This document shows, piece after piece, positions 1 to 6,889 of a stretch of 64,000 bases of DNA. This DNA comes from Paenibacillus_E qinlingensis_A. Its GTDB lineage: Bacteria > Bacillota > Bacilli > Paenibacillales > NBRC-103111. The position numbers were made by a program, and so were the translations under genes. The number at the start of each line of letters is the position of its first letter. Positions within the stretch are counted from its first letter, which is position 1. The DNA lies in NCBI RefSeq assembly GCF_031455095.1, contig NZ_JAVDSB010000025.1:4787-68786 (forward strand), written 5' to 3'. The notes below the pieces were generated by a model. It was not told the origin of the DNA, did not search any database, and worked only from the letters and a program-made list of their open reading frames with translations.

Positions 1-2
1 CG

Positions 3-53
3 CACAAGCAAGAGGAACAAGGACATGGACATGGGAAAGAGAAACGGAGATAA
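3..53 (+). CDS. C-terminal tail of a gene entering from the left edge
   Basis: An open frame runs from the window edge to a TAA at 51-53. It gives a His/Gly/Glu/Lys-rich tail (reads HKQEEQGHGHGKEKRR). Another frame stays open to 57, so the frame is not certain. A strong terminator 6 bp downstream shows that a plus-strand transcript ends here. The product cannot be identified from 16 residues. Confidence 0.3.
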   Translation, partial: HKQEEQGHGHGKEKRR

Positions 54-58
54 ATAAG

Positions 59-103
59 AAAGCCCTCGAAATCCGATTACGGAGGACGAGGGCTTTCTCT
101 TTT
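59..103 (+). terminator. Bidirectional intrinsic terminator
   Basis: A 10-bp perfect stem (AAAGCCCTCG / CGAGGGCTTT) with an 18-nt loop is followed by a T-rich tract on the plus strand. The A-rich left flank makes it usable on the minus strand too. It sits between the truncated plus-strand gene and the minus-strand gene ending at 108. Confidence 0.85.
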
Positions 104-107
104 CTAG

Positions 108-995
108 TTAGTCATTTTTATTGTTGTTACCGGGCTTTTTGTCATTGTTTTTGTCTTTTTGAGGTTTCTTATCATCATCTTTATCGTGTTTTTTCTCAAC
201 TTCTTTGTCATCTTCTTGGTCATTGGCATGTACATTCAAATGAACATTCAATTTACTGGCTTCTAAATTGTATTGTTTGGCGAGCTGCTGGCTCACTATT
301 TCCCGTGCATCAGGTGCAGATAAGTCAATAGAACCCAGAAGTTTGGAGATCCAAGCTTGAGCTTGCGATCCAGTAAGATGAATTCTGCCGGCATGCGGAG
401 ACTGGATGCTCAGATCATATTGAGAACCATGTGCTCCTTTCGTTTGCTTCAAATGAAAATTGAAATGCTGCCCATCTACGCTTATGTCCACATCCTTCAG
501 GTTCGACCGATTGGTTGGTGGCGAAGCTGCTGGCTTATTCCCTACTTTCGTAGGGGAAGAAGTTGGCTCCGCGGATGAGCTAGGAGCGGCCGAAGAACTA
601 GGGACAGGAACAGCTACGGGTGTAGGTGATTCACTAGGAACAGGTGATACAGACGGTGTTGCTCCAGAAGAAATCGCAGTTGCTGAAGCTCCCTTCACGT
701 AGGCGGCCTGTTTTTTGTTATTGAGAATGACATCAATCTCATCCCCCGTGTGTAAATCGCGTAACTGTGCTTTCTCGTCATTCAGGTAAACCCAGACGGA
801 CGTTGCTAAAGGAACGGTCTGATCTCCAGTATCCGTATGTAAAGTAATCGTATCCTCCGTTAGGGTTGTCAGCTTACCCAAGATGGTTGTTGATGTTGCC
901 GAGCTGGATGACGTTGCAGCGTAAGCGGTCCAACCACAGATCGTTAATGCAGCTATGATAATAGCTATCAGTGTTATTCGCATTTTTGAGAACAT
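108..995 (-). CDS. Secreted protein with DUF5666-like N-domain and Lys/Asp-rich tail
   Basis: A 295-aa protein of unknown function. Residues 1-27 form a signal peptide (KMR, hydrophobic core, then YAA). Residues ~36-105 resemble the DUF5666-type beta domain (ILGKLTTLTEDTITLHT pattern), followed by a Ser/Pro/Thr-rich linker at ~110-160. A globular segment at ~165-255 repeats 'VHLNVHAN'-type strands, and the tail is made almost only of K, D, N and P. This architecture suits an exported, wall-associated or flexible extracellular protein; no catalytic motif is visible. Start ATG is preceded by GCGGAGGTG. It lies downstream of the HprK-like gene on the same strand with an 84-bp gap. Family placement of the N-domain is by eye. 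Confidence 0.75.
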   Translation of the reverse strand: MFSKMRITLIAIIIAALTICGWTAYAATSSSSATSTTILGKLTTLTEDTITLHTDTGDQTVPLATSVWVYLNDEKAQLRDLHTGDEIDVILNNKKQAAYVKGASATAISSGATPSVSPVPSESPTPVAVPVPSSSAAPSSSAEPTSSPTKVGNKPAASPPTNRSNLKDVDISVDGQHFNFHLKQTKGAHGSQYDLSIQSPHAGRIHLTGSQAQAWISKLLGSIDLSAPDAREIVSQQLAKQYNLEASKLNVHLNVHANDQEDDKEVEKKHDKDDDKKPQKDKNNDKKPGNNNKND

Positions 996-1079
996 AAAAA
1001 CACCTCCGCTAACAGCTTTCGGGCTGAAGGGAGGTTTTGGGACGGTACATATCTAATTCACTAGCTGAAGGAAGAACGA

Positions 1080-1994
1080 TTAGTCGGTGTCGGATTGCAA
1101 TCGCTGCATGAATTCTTCAACTGCACTGTAGCCCTGCTGGCGCAAATACCAACTGTTCGCAGCAGCTTCAATAAGTCCAGCAACATCACGTCCAGGTTGT
1201 AACTGGATCTCAATATGCGGAATTTGAATGTCCATATAATCGGTGAACGTGGGTTCTAGCTCAAGATCATTGTTCAGCGCATGTTCCTGCCACTTCGTAA
1301 GCTCGATATCGAGTACGATGCGTGTTTCATCTTGAAAAGCCTTGCGGCCATACAGCCGTGAGACATTGATGAGTCCGACACTGCGCAGCGCGAGGAACTC
1401 CTTCGTTTTGCCATTATGCGTACCGAGCAGTGTTTCAGGGCTAATCTTCTTGAGCACCACGATATCATCGGCAACGAGACGATGCCCTCTACGGATCAGT
1501 GTGTGGGCGGTTTCGCTTTTGCCAACACCGGATTTCCCGCGCAGCAGGATGCCGATGCCCGAAACATTGACGCAAACCCCGTGGACGGCGATCTCCTGAG
1601 CAAGTGATTTGCTTAAAAATAAATCGACTAAGTCTTGAAATTTACTCGTTGGTGAGCTGGTACGCAGAAGAGGGATGCGTTCTTCTTCACAGTATTTGGT
1701 TAAGTATTTTAAGCCTTCTTGGTTTCGTGTTACTACAAAACAAGGCGGGTGATATTTGACAATATTACCGATGTGCAAATTGCGTTCATTTTCGCTGAGC
1801 TTATGCAGGTAGGTAATTTCTTTGCGACCAAGGAGCTGAACATGTGCTTGTGGAAAATATTCAAAATAGCCAACGAATTCCAGACCGGGACGATGTGCCT
1901 TTGTTTTCGTAATAGGACGGTGGAGTTCCGAATGGCCAGCGAGAACTTCGAGCGAAAAACGTTTAACTAAATCATTCACAGTGACGGACTTCAA
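1080..1994 (-). CDS. hprK: HPr kinase/phosphorylase-like protein (diverged)
   Basis: A 304-aa cytoplasmic protein matching HprK along its full length (usual length ~310). In the family it phosphorylates HPr (and Crh) at Ser46 with ATP and reverses this with phosphate, feeding CcpA-dependent catabolite repression. Visible: N-domain with HRPITKTKAHRPGLE (25-39), His138 in AVHG, Walker A GKSGVGKS (153-160), VADD (174-177) and PGR near the C-terminus. Odd: the family signature around residues 201-210 reads ALRSVGLINV instead of the usual EIRGLGIINV, so the acidic residue before the Arg is lost. Start is TTG behind AAGGAGGATC. The usual partner lgt is not next to it. Two overlapping cre sites lie upstream. 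It may be a paralogue rather than the main HprK. Confidence 0.85.
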   Translation of the reverse strand: MKSVTVNDLVKRFSLEVLAGHSELHRPITKTKAHRPGLEFVGYFEYFPQAHVQLLGRKEITYLHKLSENERNLHIGNIVKYHPPCFVVTRNQEGLKYLTKYCEEERIPLLRTSSPTSKFQDLVDLFLSKSLAQEIAVHGVCVNVSGIGILLRGKSGVGKSETAHTLIRRGHRLVADDIVVLKKISPETLLGTHNGKTKEFLALRSVGLINVSRLYGRKAFQDETRIVLDIELTKWQEHALNNDLELEPTFTDYMDIQIPHIEIQLQPGRDVAGLIEAAANSWYLRQQGYSAVEEFMQRLQSDTD

Positions 1995-2119
1995 ACGGGA
2001 GATCCTCCTTCAAGATGAGCGGTAGTAAGGTAAATCTAACAGGAACAGGATAGATAAACGCTACATGAGATTTGAACTGTCTTTACTACATTCTCTTTAA
2101 CCTAGTCACAATCCTTTAT

Positions 2120-2143
2120 TGAAAGCGTTTGAAAGCGTTTAAA
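2120..2143. promoter_or_regulatory. Two overlapping cre-like (CcpA) sites
   Basis: The 10-mer GAAAGCGTTT occurs twice head to tail at 2121-2130 and 2131-2140. This creates TGAAAGCGTTTGAA and TGAAAGCGTTTAAA, both close to the catabolite-responsive element consensus TGNAANCGNTNNCA. The sites are ~125 bp upstream of the HprK-like gene and ~100 bp downstream of the small minus-strand ORF. A role in hprK control is inferred from position only. Confidence 0.55.
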
Positions 2144-2162
2144 CAGGGGAAATGAAACAAAT

Positions 2163-2193
2163 AACGCCCTGCACCTTGAAGGTGTAGAGCGTT
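2163..2193 (-). terminator. Hairpin, possible terminator of the small ORF
   Basis: A near-perfect stem pairs AACGCCCTGCACCTT with AAGGTGTAGAGCGTT (one mismatch, one G-U). On the minus strand it is followed by a weak T-rich stretch (ATTTGTTTC). It lies ~50 bp after the stop of the small ORF and upstream of the cre sites. Confidence 0.5.
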
Positions 2194-2241
2194 TAGGAGT
2201 CTCATTATTTAAACCACCTCTCTGTATGTAAAAGAAAGCAG

Positions 2242-2412
2242 CTATCTGTGAAAGCCGCATTTTTTGGCAAGTGTTGGCCATGTCGAGAGAAACATGCTTT
2301 CCCACCTGTCTTCAGGTAATACGAGGATCCATCTGGCGATTTGATCCAAGCCCATTTCATTAAGCGTGTGAAGCACTTCTTCTTTTTCAGAACCGGTTTT
2401 TAATGCTAACAT
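2242..2412 (-). CDS. Small protein, 56 aa, function unknown
   Basis: The ORF starts at ATG 2412 behind TGAGGTGG with good spacing. It encodes MLALKTGSEKEEVLHTLNEM and continues through a Trp-rich amphipathic part (ARWILVLPEDRWESMFLSTW) to CGFHR. The acidic/hydrophobic pattern with helix-favouring spacing looks like a real cytoplasmic miniprotein. It was found by reading the minus strand directly, because it is shorter than usual gene-calling limits. No family is recognised. A hairpin lies downstream. Confidence 0.5.
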   Translation of the reverse strand: MLALKTGSEKEEVLHTLNEMGLDQIARWILVLPEDRWESMFLSTWPTLAKKCGFHR

Positions 2413-2598
2413 CTCAAAACCACCTCAATCGAATGTATTCAAACAATTATGTATATGCGAAGTTTTGAAAATATGTGACGGTTATTTTCAAAATGCTCAT
2501 TTGGAAGTAGGGATGAGCCTGTTTCTTTGTACCATTTTGGAGATAAACGTGTATGATTTAGGGTAGGCTTGTCTAAAGAATGGGAGGCGAATGCGGGT

Positions 2599-2779
2599 AT
2601 GGTGCACATTAGAATGGAGCATAAATCCGATCATGAGCAAGTATCTCAGTTGAACTATGAAGCATTCGGGAATAGAGAAGATGAATCCAAATTGATTGAA
2701 AGAATTCGTGCGTCCGAGGGATTTATACCGGATCGGATTTAAGCCTGCAAGAGCACATGGCTTTGAGCTAACGCAGTAA
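2599..2779 (+). pseudogene. Remnant of a GNAT acetyltransferase
   Basis: The first 47 codons (MVHIRMEHKSDHEQVSQLNY...FIPDRI) look like the N-terminus of a YjdG-type GNAT N-acetyltransferase (strand, 'ED-EQV-LN-AFG' helix, 'ASEGFIP'). They end at TAA 2740-2742. Starting at 2735 in the next frame the sequence reads GFKPARAHGFELTQ, stop at 2777-2779. This resembles the 'GFKPASAYGI' motif that normally lies ~80 residues further on. I infer an internal deletion with frame change. A terminator directly follows. Confidence 0.55.
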
Positions 2780-2783
2780 ACAC

Positions 2784-2823
2784 AAAAGGTATCCGCGTGG
2801 GAGACACGAAGGATACCTTTTGT
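2784..2823. terminator. Bidirectional intrinsic terminator
   Basis: An 11-bp perfect stem (AAAAGGTATCC / GGATACCTTTT) has a 16-nt loop, with T-runs in both directions. It closes the GNAT remnant on the plus strand and the DUF4129 operon on the minus strand. Confidence 0.85.
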
Positions 2824-2861
2824 TATAACACGGATTGTGGCAGGCCATCATATTCACATCA

Positions 2862-4277
2862 TCATTTCAGCTGATTCCGTATGTTCGGATCCAGCGTTTG
2901 GAGCACCTGAGCCAGCTCTTCGTCTGAAATCGCTTCTCGTCCGTAACGCACCCGATTATAAACACTGGTGAGTGCCTGGACAGAAGCCTCTGCAAGCGGT
3001 GTTTGATGCGTGAGCTCCCAGCCTGTTTCGTTAGGGGTTAACGCGCGTTTGAAGGAGTAACCGCTCTTGCTCGCCTGACCAATCAGCACACGATACAGAT
3101 AGCGGACACGCTCCTGGTTATTCGGCAGTTGCGACCAAGACGGATCGCGTTGTGAATTTGGCCACAACGCTGAGCTAGCTTTGCGCCACCAGAGTTGAGG
3201 AAGCTCTTTCCAGTCGAGAAGGGCTTCTTTTTCATCCGAATAGCCATCGCTCGTATCTCCTTGTTCGTTCCGCAGCGACTGCTTCCAAAAGCGCCTCAGG
3301 AAAGAAAAAAGGGCTGGGCCAAGCTTCTTTAGGAGCAGATAGAGGCATAACAGCACAAGTGCAATTACGAAAATATAGCCAATCACTTGCGCAATAACCT
3401 GCATGAGAATGTCGAACCATCCCGGCTCATCCGGAGGTGCTGGTGGAAACGCCATTGGAGGGGGCGCTGAAGGGCTCGCTACGGGCACCTCCGGTGGTGC
3501 TTCAGAGGACATCAGCCCTAAGAGCCAAGCAACCATGCCGAGTAGAAGGTTCGTTAATCCTTGCTTGATTTGCTGAAAATAACCGACAGCGGCGATCACC
3601 GCAATAAAGCCGATCAGCCAGATGCGACTGGAACGTTTTACGGTTTGCGACAGTGACGAGGCGGCATCGCGATCATTGCCTGCTAAGGTGGCGACAAGGA
3701 GCTGCGTGCGATTCGTTATAAAGAAGTAGAGAATCAGCGTGCCGAATCCGAGTCCATTTAAGGCCAACTGATAAGGCTGAATCATTTCCACTCGTGTCAT
3801 GATCGGAACGCCAATGAAGTACATCACGCCTGAGATGACGAAAATGCCAGGTGTATACTGCGAGCTCCATCCATCTTTGGTATACCGTATGCCTCGATAG
3901 ACGAGAAGGGCTCCTATGGCCGCACCTAACGCAGTGTGTAAAAGAGACAATTGAAAGAAATAGGATAGTCCAAAACCTACAGCTATACAGATGAGGTGTT
4001 CGTACCCTTTTCGAGACAGCCATGTGAAGTGACCGAAATAGGCGCCGATTACATAGCATAGCAGTACCTGGATACAAGTAATAACAAGCGTGCTATCTAA
4101 GGCATAGACTTGAGCCAATATAACTAGAGGGGCAAAGCTAATAAGCTCGACAAAGCCGAATAGGAGAGCAATGCCGTATGTTCGTAAGATGGCGTATAGA
4201 TGATTAGGGCGAGAGTGCGTTTGATCAAGCAAGGGCTTGAGCATCGGATGGAGTCGCCTCCTTCTCGTCGAGTTCAA
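2862..4277 (-). CDS. DUF4129-domain membrane protein
   Basis: A 471-aa integral membrane protein. About seven hydrophobic segments fill residues ~30-260, then a Pro-rich loop (PPEVPVASPSAPPPMAFPPAPP), another TM segment near 290-315, and a cytoplasmic C-terminal domain. The last ~80 residues contain the DUF4129 pattern (RVRYLYRVLIGQASKSGYSFKRALTPNETGWEL). It is the last gene of a MoxR-DUF58-DUF4129 operon and its start overlaps the DUF58 gene by 53 bp, implying translational coupling. In such operons these proteins accompany the MoxR AAA+ ATPase; the molecular role is not established. Older annotations call similar proteins transglutaminase-operon membrane components, but no transglutaminase domain is visible here. 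Confidence 0.8.
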   Translation of the reverse strand: MNSTRRRRLHPMLKPLLDQTHSRPNHLYAILRTYGIALLFGFVELISFAPLVILAQVYALDSTLVITCIQVLLCYVIGAYFGHFTWLSRKGYEHLICIAVGFGLSYFFQLSLLHTALGAAIGALLVYRGIRYTKDGWSSQYTPGIFVISGVMYFIGVPIMTRVEMIQPYQLALNGLGFGTLILYFFITNRTQLLVATLAGNDRDAASSLSQTVKRSSRIWLIGFIAVIAAVGYFQQIKQGLTNLLLGMVAWLLGLMSSEAPPEVPVASPSAPPPMAFPPAPPDEPGWFDILMQVIAQVIGYIFVIALVLLCLYLLLKKLGPALFSFLRRFWKQSLRNEQGDTSDGYSDEKEALLDWKELPQLWWRKASSALWPNSQRDPSWSQLPNNQERVRYLYRVLIGQASKSGYSFKRALTPNETGWELTHQTPLAEASVQALTSVYNRVRYGREAISDEELAQVLQTLDPNIRNQLK

Positions 4278-5358
4278 GCAGGTTGTGATCTAAAGGAACA
4301 ATGAATACGGAATGTCCTAAGGCTTCTAGTCGTTCAATGCTTCGTGCGATTCCCTCAGACACGTAGGCTGTCACTAGGATGATATCCAAAGCCTCGCCTA
4401 CAACCTCAATGCCATAATCGAGAAAGTCTTCACAGGAGCGGGCACATGAAATAGCGAGCTTGGCCATGGTTTGATAAAGATGCTCCAGATGCGACCAGCC
4501 GCCATCGGGTTCACAATAGACGGGAGCACCTGGCTCATTCAGCAGCCAACCGTTGTAGCCAAAGCCAACGGGAACCCCTCGGCTAATGGCATGTTCAGCT
4601 AATGTTGCTGCATAGGAGAGGGCTTTCTCCACGAGTTCAGGATCGGTAACGGCATCCCACATCGTTGGCGTGACTTGGCTATTAACAACGATAAGTAATC
4701 GGGGATCTGCCGTGAACTCCCGATTGTACACTTGAAGCCGCCCACTTCGAGCGGTAGCTTTCCAGTGGATACTGTTCATCGTATCTCCATAGCGGTATTC
4801 CCTTACACCGGATACGAGAAACGGATCGGGCATGATCCAGCGTTGAACCGTCACGTCACCCTGCCACCGACTGGAGAGGAGTGGTATATCATCACGATTA
4901 ACCAAACGTGGGTATACCAGCAGCTCGACGTGCATGGAATGGGTGGTCGAAGCTGCTTGCACACCGACGAAATCACCGATCGTCGCTGCAACGGTTTCCA
5001 GCTTGTACCAACCGCGTTTCGCTGCGTGCACGCCATGGCGCCGAACGATGCGTGTATAAGGCATGAGGCTGAACAAGCTGCGGTGATTCTGAAAAAGGGA
5101 GCCGCTGCTCACTTCCAGATTATTCATCCGGGTGAAATGGAGCCCCGCATGAATGGTGGATTCCAAGCGCAGCCAGGGAATGGGTGCGAGCTTCCGATTC
5201 ACGATGGTCTCGATCATTTGAATCTCATCGCCGACATGGCAATGGGTTTGGTTGAAGGTTCGTTCGATACGAAGTCCGCGAAACCCCCAGCGGGCAAAAA
5301 ACTGAAACTGGAGGAAGAAGAGAGCGGCAGCGATAATCACAATCCAGCTTATGCTCAT
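4225..5358 (-). CDS. DUF58 domain-containing protein
   Basis: A 377-aa protein with an N-terminal hydrophobic anchor (residues 3-20), a beta-rich middle domain and the DUF58 signature RxYRYGDTMNSIHWKATAR at ~187-204. A von-Willebrand-like fold follows ('LLIVVNSQ', 'DIILVTAYVSEGIARSIERLEALG'). DUF58 proteins are regularly encoded next to MoxR ATPases, and MoxR is thought to act as a chaperone for the VWA-like partner. It starts 2 bp after the MoxR gene stops. It is probably membrane-tethered with its domain in the cytoplasm or outside; topology is not determined here. Confidence 0.85.
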   Translation of the reverse strand: MSISWIVIIAAALFFLQFQFFARWGFRGLRIERTFNQTHCHVGDEIQMIETIVNRKLAPIPWLRLESTIHAGLHFTRMNNLEVSSGSLFQNHRSLFSLMPYTRIVRRHGVHAAKRGWYKLETVAATIGDFVGVQAASTTHSMHVELLVYPRLVNRDDIPLLSSRWQGDVTVQRWIMPDPFLVSGVREYRYGDTMNSIHWKATARSGRLQVYNREFTADPRLLIVVNSQVTPTMWDAVTDPELVEKALSYAATLAEHAISRGVPVGFGYNGWLLNEPGAPVYCEPDGGWSHLEHLYQTMAKLAISCARSCEDFLDYGIEVVGEALDIILVTAYVSEGIARSIERLEALGHSVFIVPLDHNLLELDEKEATPSDAQALA

Positions 5359-5360
5359 CG

Positions 5361-6317
5361 TTACCCCAGTTTCACTTCCGTAGGAACGGGGGTAGCGGCA
5401 ACTATGCGAGTCAGCAGCGCGAGCACTTGCTGATCCTGCTGGCGCGAGCGCGTACGCAGCATAATGCGGTGCGCCCAGACGGGCGCGAGCAGCGCCTTGA
5501 CGTCGTCCGGCAGCACATAATCGCGGCCGCGCAGCGCCGCGTAGACCTGCGCCGCCTTCATCAAGGCGCGCACGCCGCGCGGGCTGACGCCGAGCGCGGC
5601 ATCGGCATGCGTGCGCGTCGCTTCCGCGAGCTGCACGATGTAGTGCAGCAGCTCGTCGCTGACGCGCACCTGCGTGAACAGCAGCTGCGCTTCGAGCAGC
5701 TCGGCGCGGCTCACGACCGGCAGCAGCTGATCCAGCGGATCTTGCTGCTGGTAGCGCTGCAAGATCACGACCTGCTCGGCTGCCGTCGGATAGCCGAGGG
5801 ACAGCTTCATCAGGAAGCGGTCGAGCTGCGCTTCCGGCAAGGGAAACGTCCCCTGATTCTCGACGGGGTTCTGCGTCGCAATGACGAGGAACGGCGCTTC
5901 GAGCTTGCGCGTCTCCCCGTCGATGCTGACCTGGCGCTCCTCCATGCTCTCCAGCAAGCTGGACTGTGTGCGCGGCGTCGCGCGGTTAATCTCATCGGCG
6001 AGCACGATGTGAGCGAAGAGCGGACCTGGGCGGAATTCGAATTCGCCCAGCTTCTGGTTGAAGAAATTGATGCCGCTTACATCGGACGGCAGCAAATCGG
6101 GCGTGAACTGGATACGCTTCATGGAGCCGTCCAGGGAGCGCGCAAGTGCTTTGGCCAGCTGGGTTTTTCCTGTGCCGGGGACATCTTCGAGCAGCACATG
6201 GCCCGATGCAATCAGCGCGATGACCATGAGCTCGATGGTGTCGTCCTTGCCTATAATAACGTGACCAACGTTTTCTTTGATGAGGGAAGCGATGCGTGAG
6301 ATCGGTGTGATATTCAA
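5361..6317 (-). CDS. MoxR-family AAA+ ATPase
   Basis: A 318-aa cytoplasmic ATPase, the first gene of the operon. Visible: Walker A DVPGTGKT (45-52), Walker B VLADEIN (105-111) followed by RATPRTQSSLLESMEE, sensor-1 region VIATQNPVENQGTFPLPEAQLDRF, and the C-terminal helical lid with SPRGVRAL. MoxR proteins remodel or load cofactors onto VWA/DUF58 partners. The segment between ~5,400 and 6,000 is far richer in G+C than the flanking genes and has strongly GC-ending codons, while the start-proximal part is more balanced. The ATG lies ~8 bp after AGGAGGTTAAC. Confidence 0.9.
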   Translation of the reverse strand: MNITPISRIASLIKENVGHVIIGKDDTIELMVIALIASGHVLLEDVPGTGKTQLAKALARSLDGSMKRIQFTPDLLPSDVSGINFFNQKLGEFEFRPGPLFAHIVLADEINRATPRTQSSLLESMEERQVSIDGETRKLEAPFLVIATQNPVENQGTFPLPEAQLDRFLMKLSLGYPTAAEQVVILQRYQQQDPLDQLLPVVSRAELLEAQLLFTQVRVSDELLHYIVQLAEATRTHADAALGVSPRGVRALMKAAQVYAALRGRDYVLPDDVKALLAPVWAHRIMLRTRSRQQDQQVLALLTRIVAATPVPTEVKLG

Positions 6318-6439
6318 ATAGTTAACCTCCTAAATGATAAATGAGATGAATGTCAGGATTTACATATACATGAGCTAATTCTACCACCCATTAGGGGATT
6401 TTTACCAACTTTTCGTTTGTCGACTGTTAGCGGGGAAAA

Positions 6440-6765
6440 GCGGTGGGGTGACGCTAGTCCAATTGTTGAGACTGTCGATTAAATGTAGACTAATTTCATT
6501 GTTGGCAAAAGGAACTCGCACGAGCAGCAACGCCGTCAGCGGCAGCCTGTTCTATTCCGATTTAGTCCGAGTTTTCCCAACTAAATCGCAAATTCCGAGG
6601 GGGAAAGCATGAATAGTCCGATTCCATCGAACTAAATGTCCACTTTTTGCGGGAGAAGGTTAGTTGGGTTGATTTAGATCGGTTAATTCGGACTAAATGA
6701 GGATTGTTGGCGCAGAGCGTGGATTTAGTTCGGACAAATCGGATTATTGGAGAAACGGCGGGTTA
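6440..6765. repeat. Intergenic gap with at least four copies of a short AT-rich palindromic motif
   Basis: The 570-bp gap 6318-6889 holds no credible gene. Inside it are GATTTAGT...ACTAAATC (6559-6587), AATAGTCCGATT...CGAACTAAATG (6612-6640), GATTTAGATC...GGACTAAATG (6671-6699) and GGATTTAGTTCGG...TCGGATTATTG (6721-6750). They share the halves 'TAGTCCGATT' and 'CGAACTAAAT' in either orientation. The same motif recurs at 33739-33766 and 48855-48991. The function is unknown. Confidence 0.6.
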
Positions 6766-6797
6766 TTTGTATTTCTCACGCACATCATGATTTCTAT

Positions 6798-6826
6798 TTG
6801 TATATTGGGTAGCCAGTGAGTACAAT
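6798..6826 (+). promoter_or_regulatory. Sigma-A-type promoter of the sensor module
   Basis: TTGTAT (6798-6803), 17-bp spacer, TACAAT (6821-6826). It lies ~65 bp upstream of the response-regulator start and fits a vegetative promoter reading into the three-gene sensing operon. Confidence 0.6.
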
Positions 6827-6889
6827 GATGGTGATCATTAGAAACGTGAAAGTGGATACTTCTACTATGGGAAGTCCTAGGAGGTCAGC

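Noticed and set aside
2102..2305. A 67-codon minus-strand frame overlapping the small ORF and the cre sites
   Set aside because: It would run through the cre repeats and hairpin and lacks an RBS. The alternative 56-codon ORF has one.
5427..6299. A 290-codon open frame antisense to the MoxR gene
   Set aside because: Its sequence is Arg/Leu/Gln/His-rich and lacks any family motif. It exists because the opposite strand is GC-rich; MoxR motifs are complete on the minus strand.
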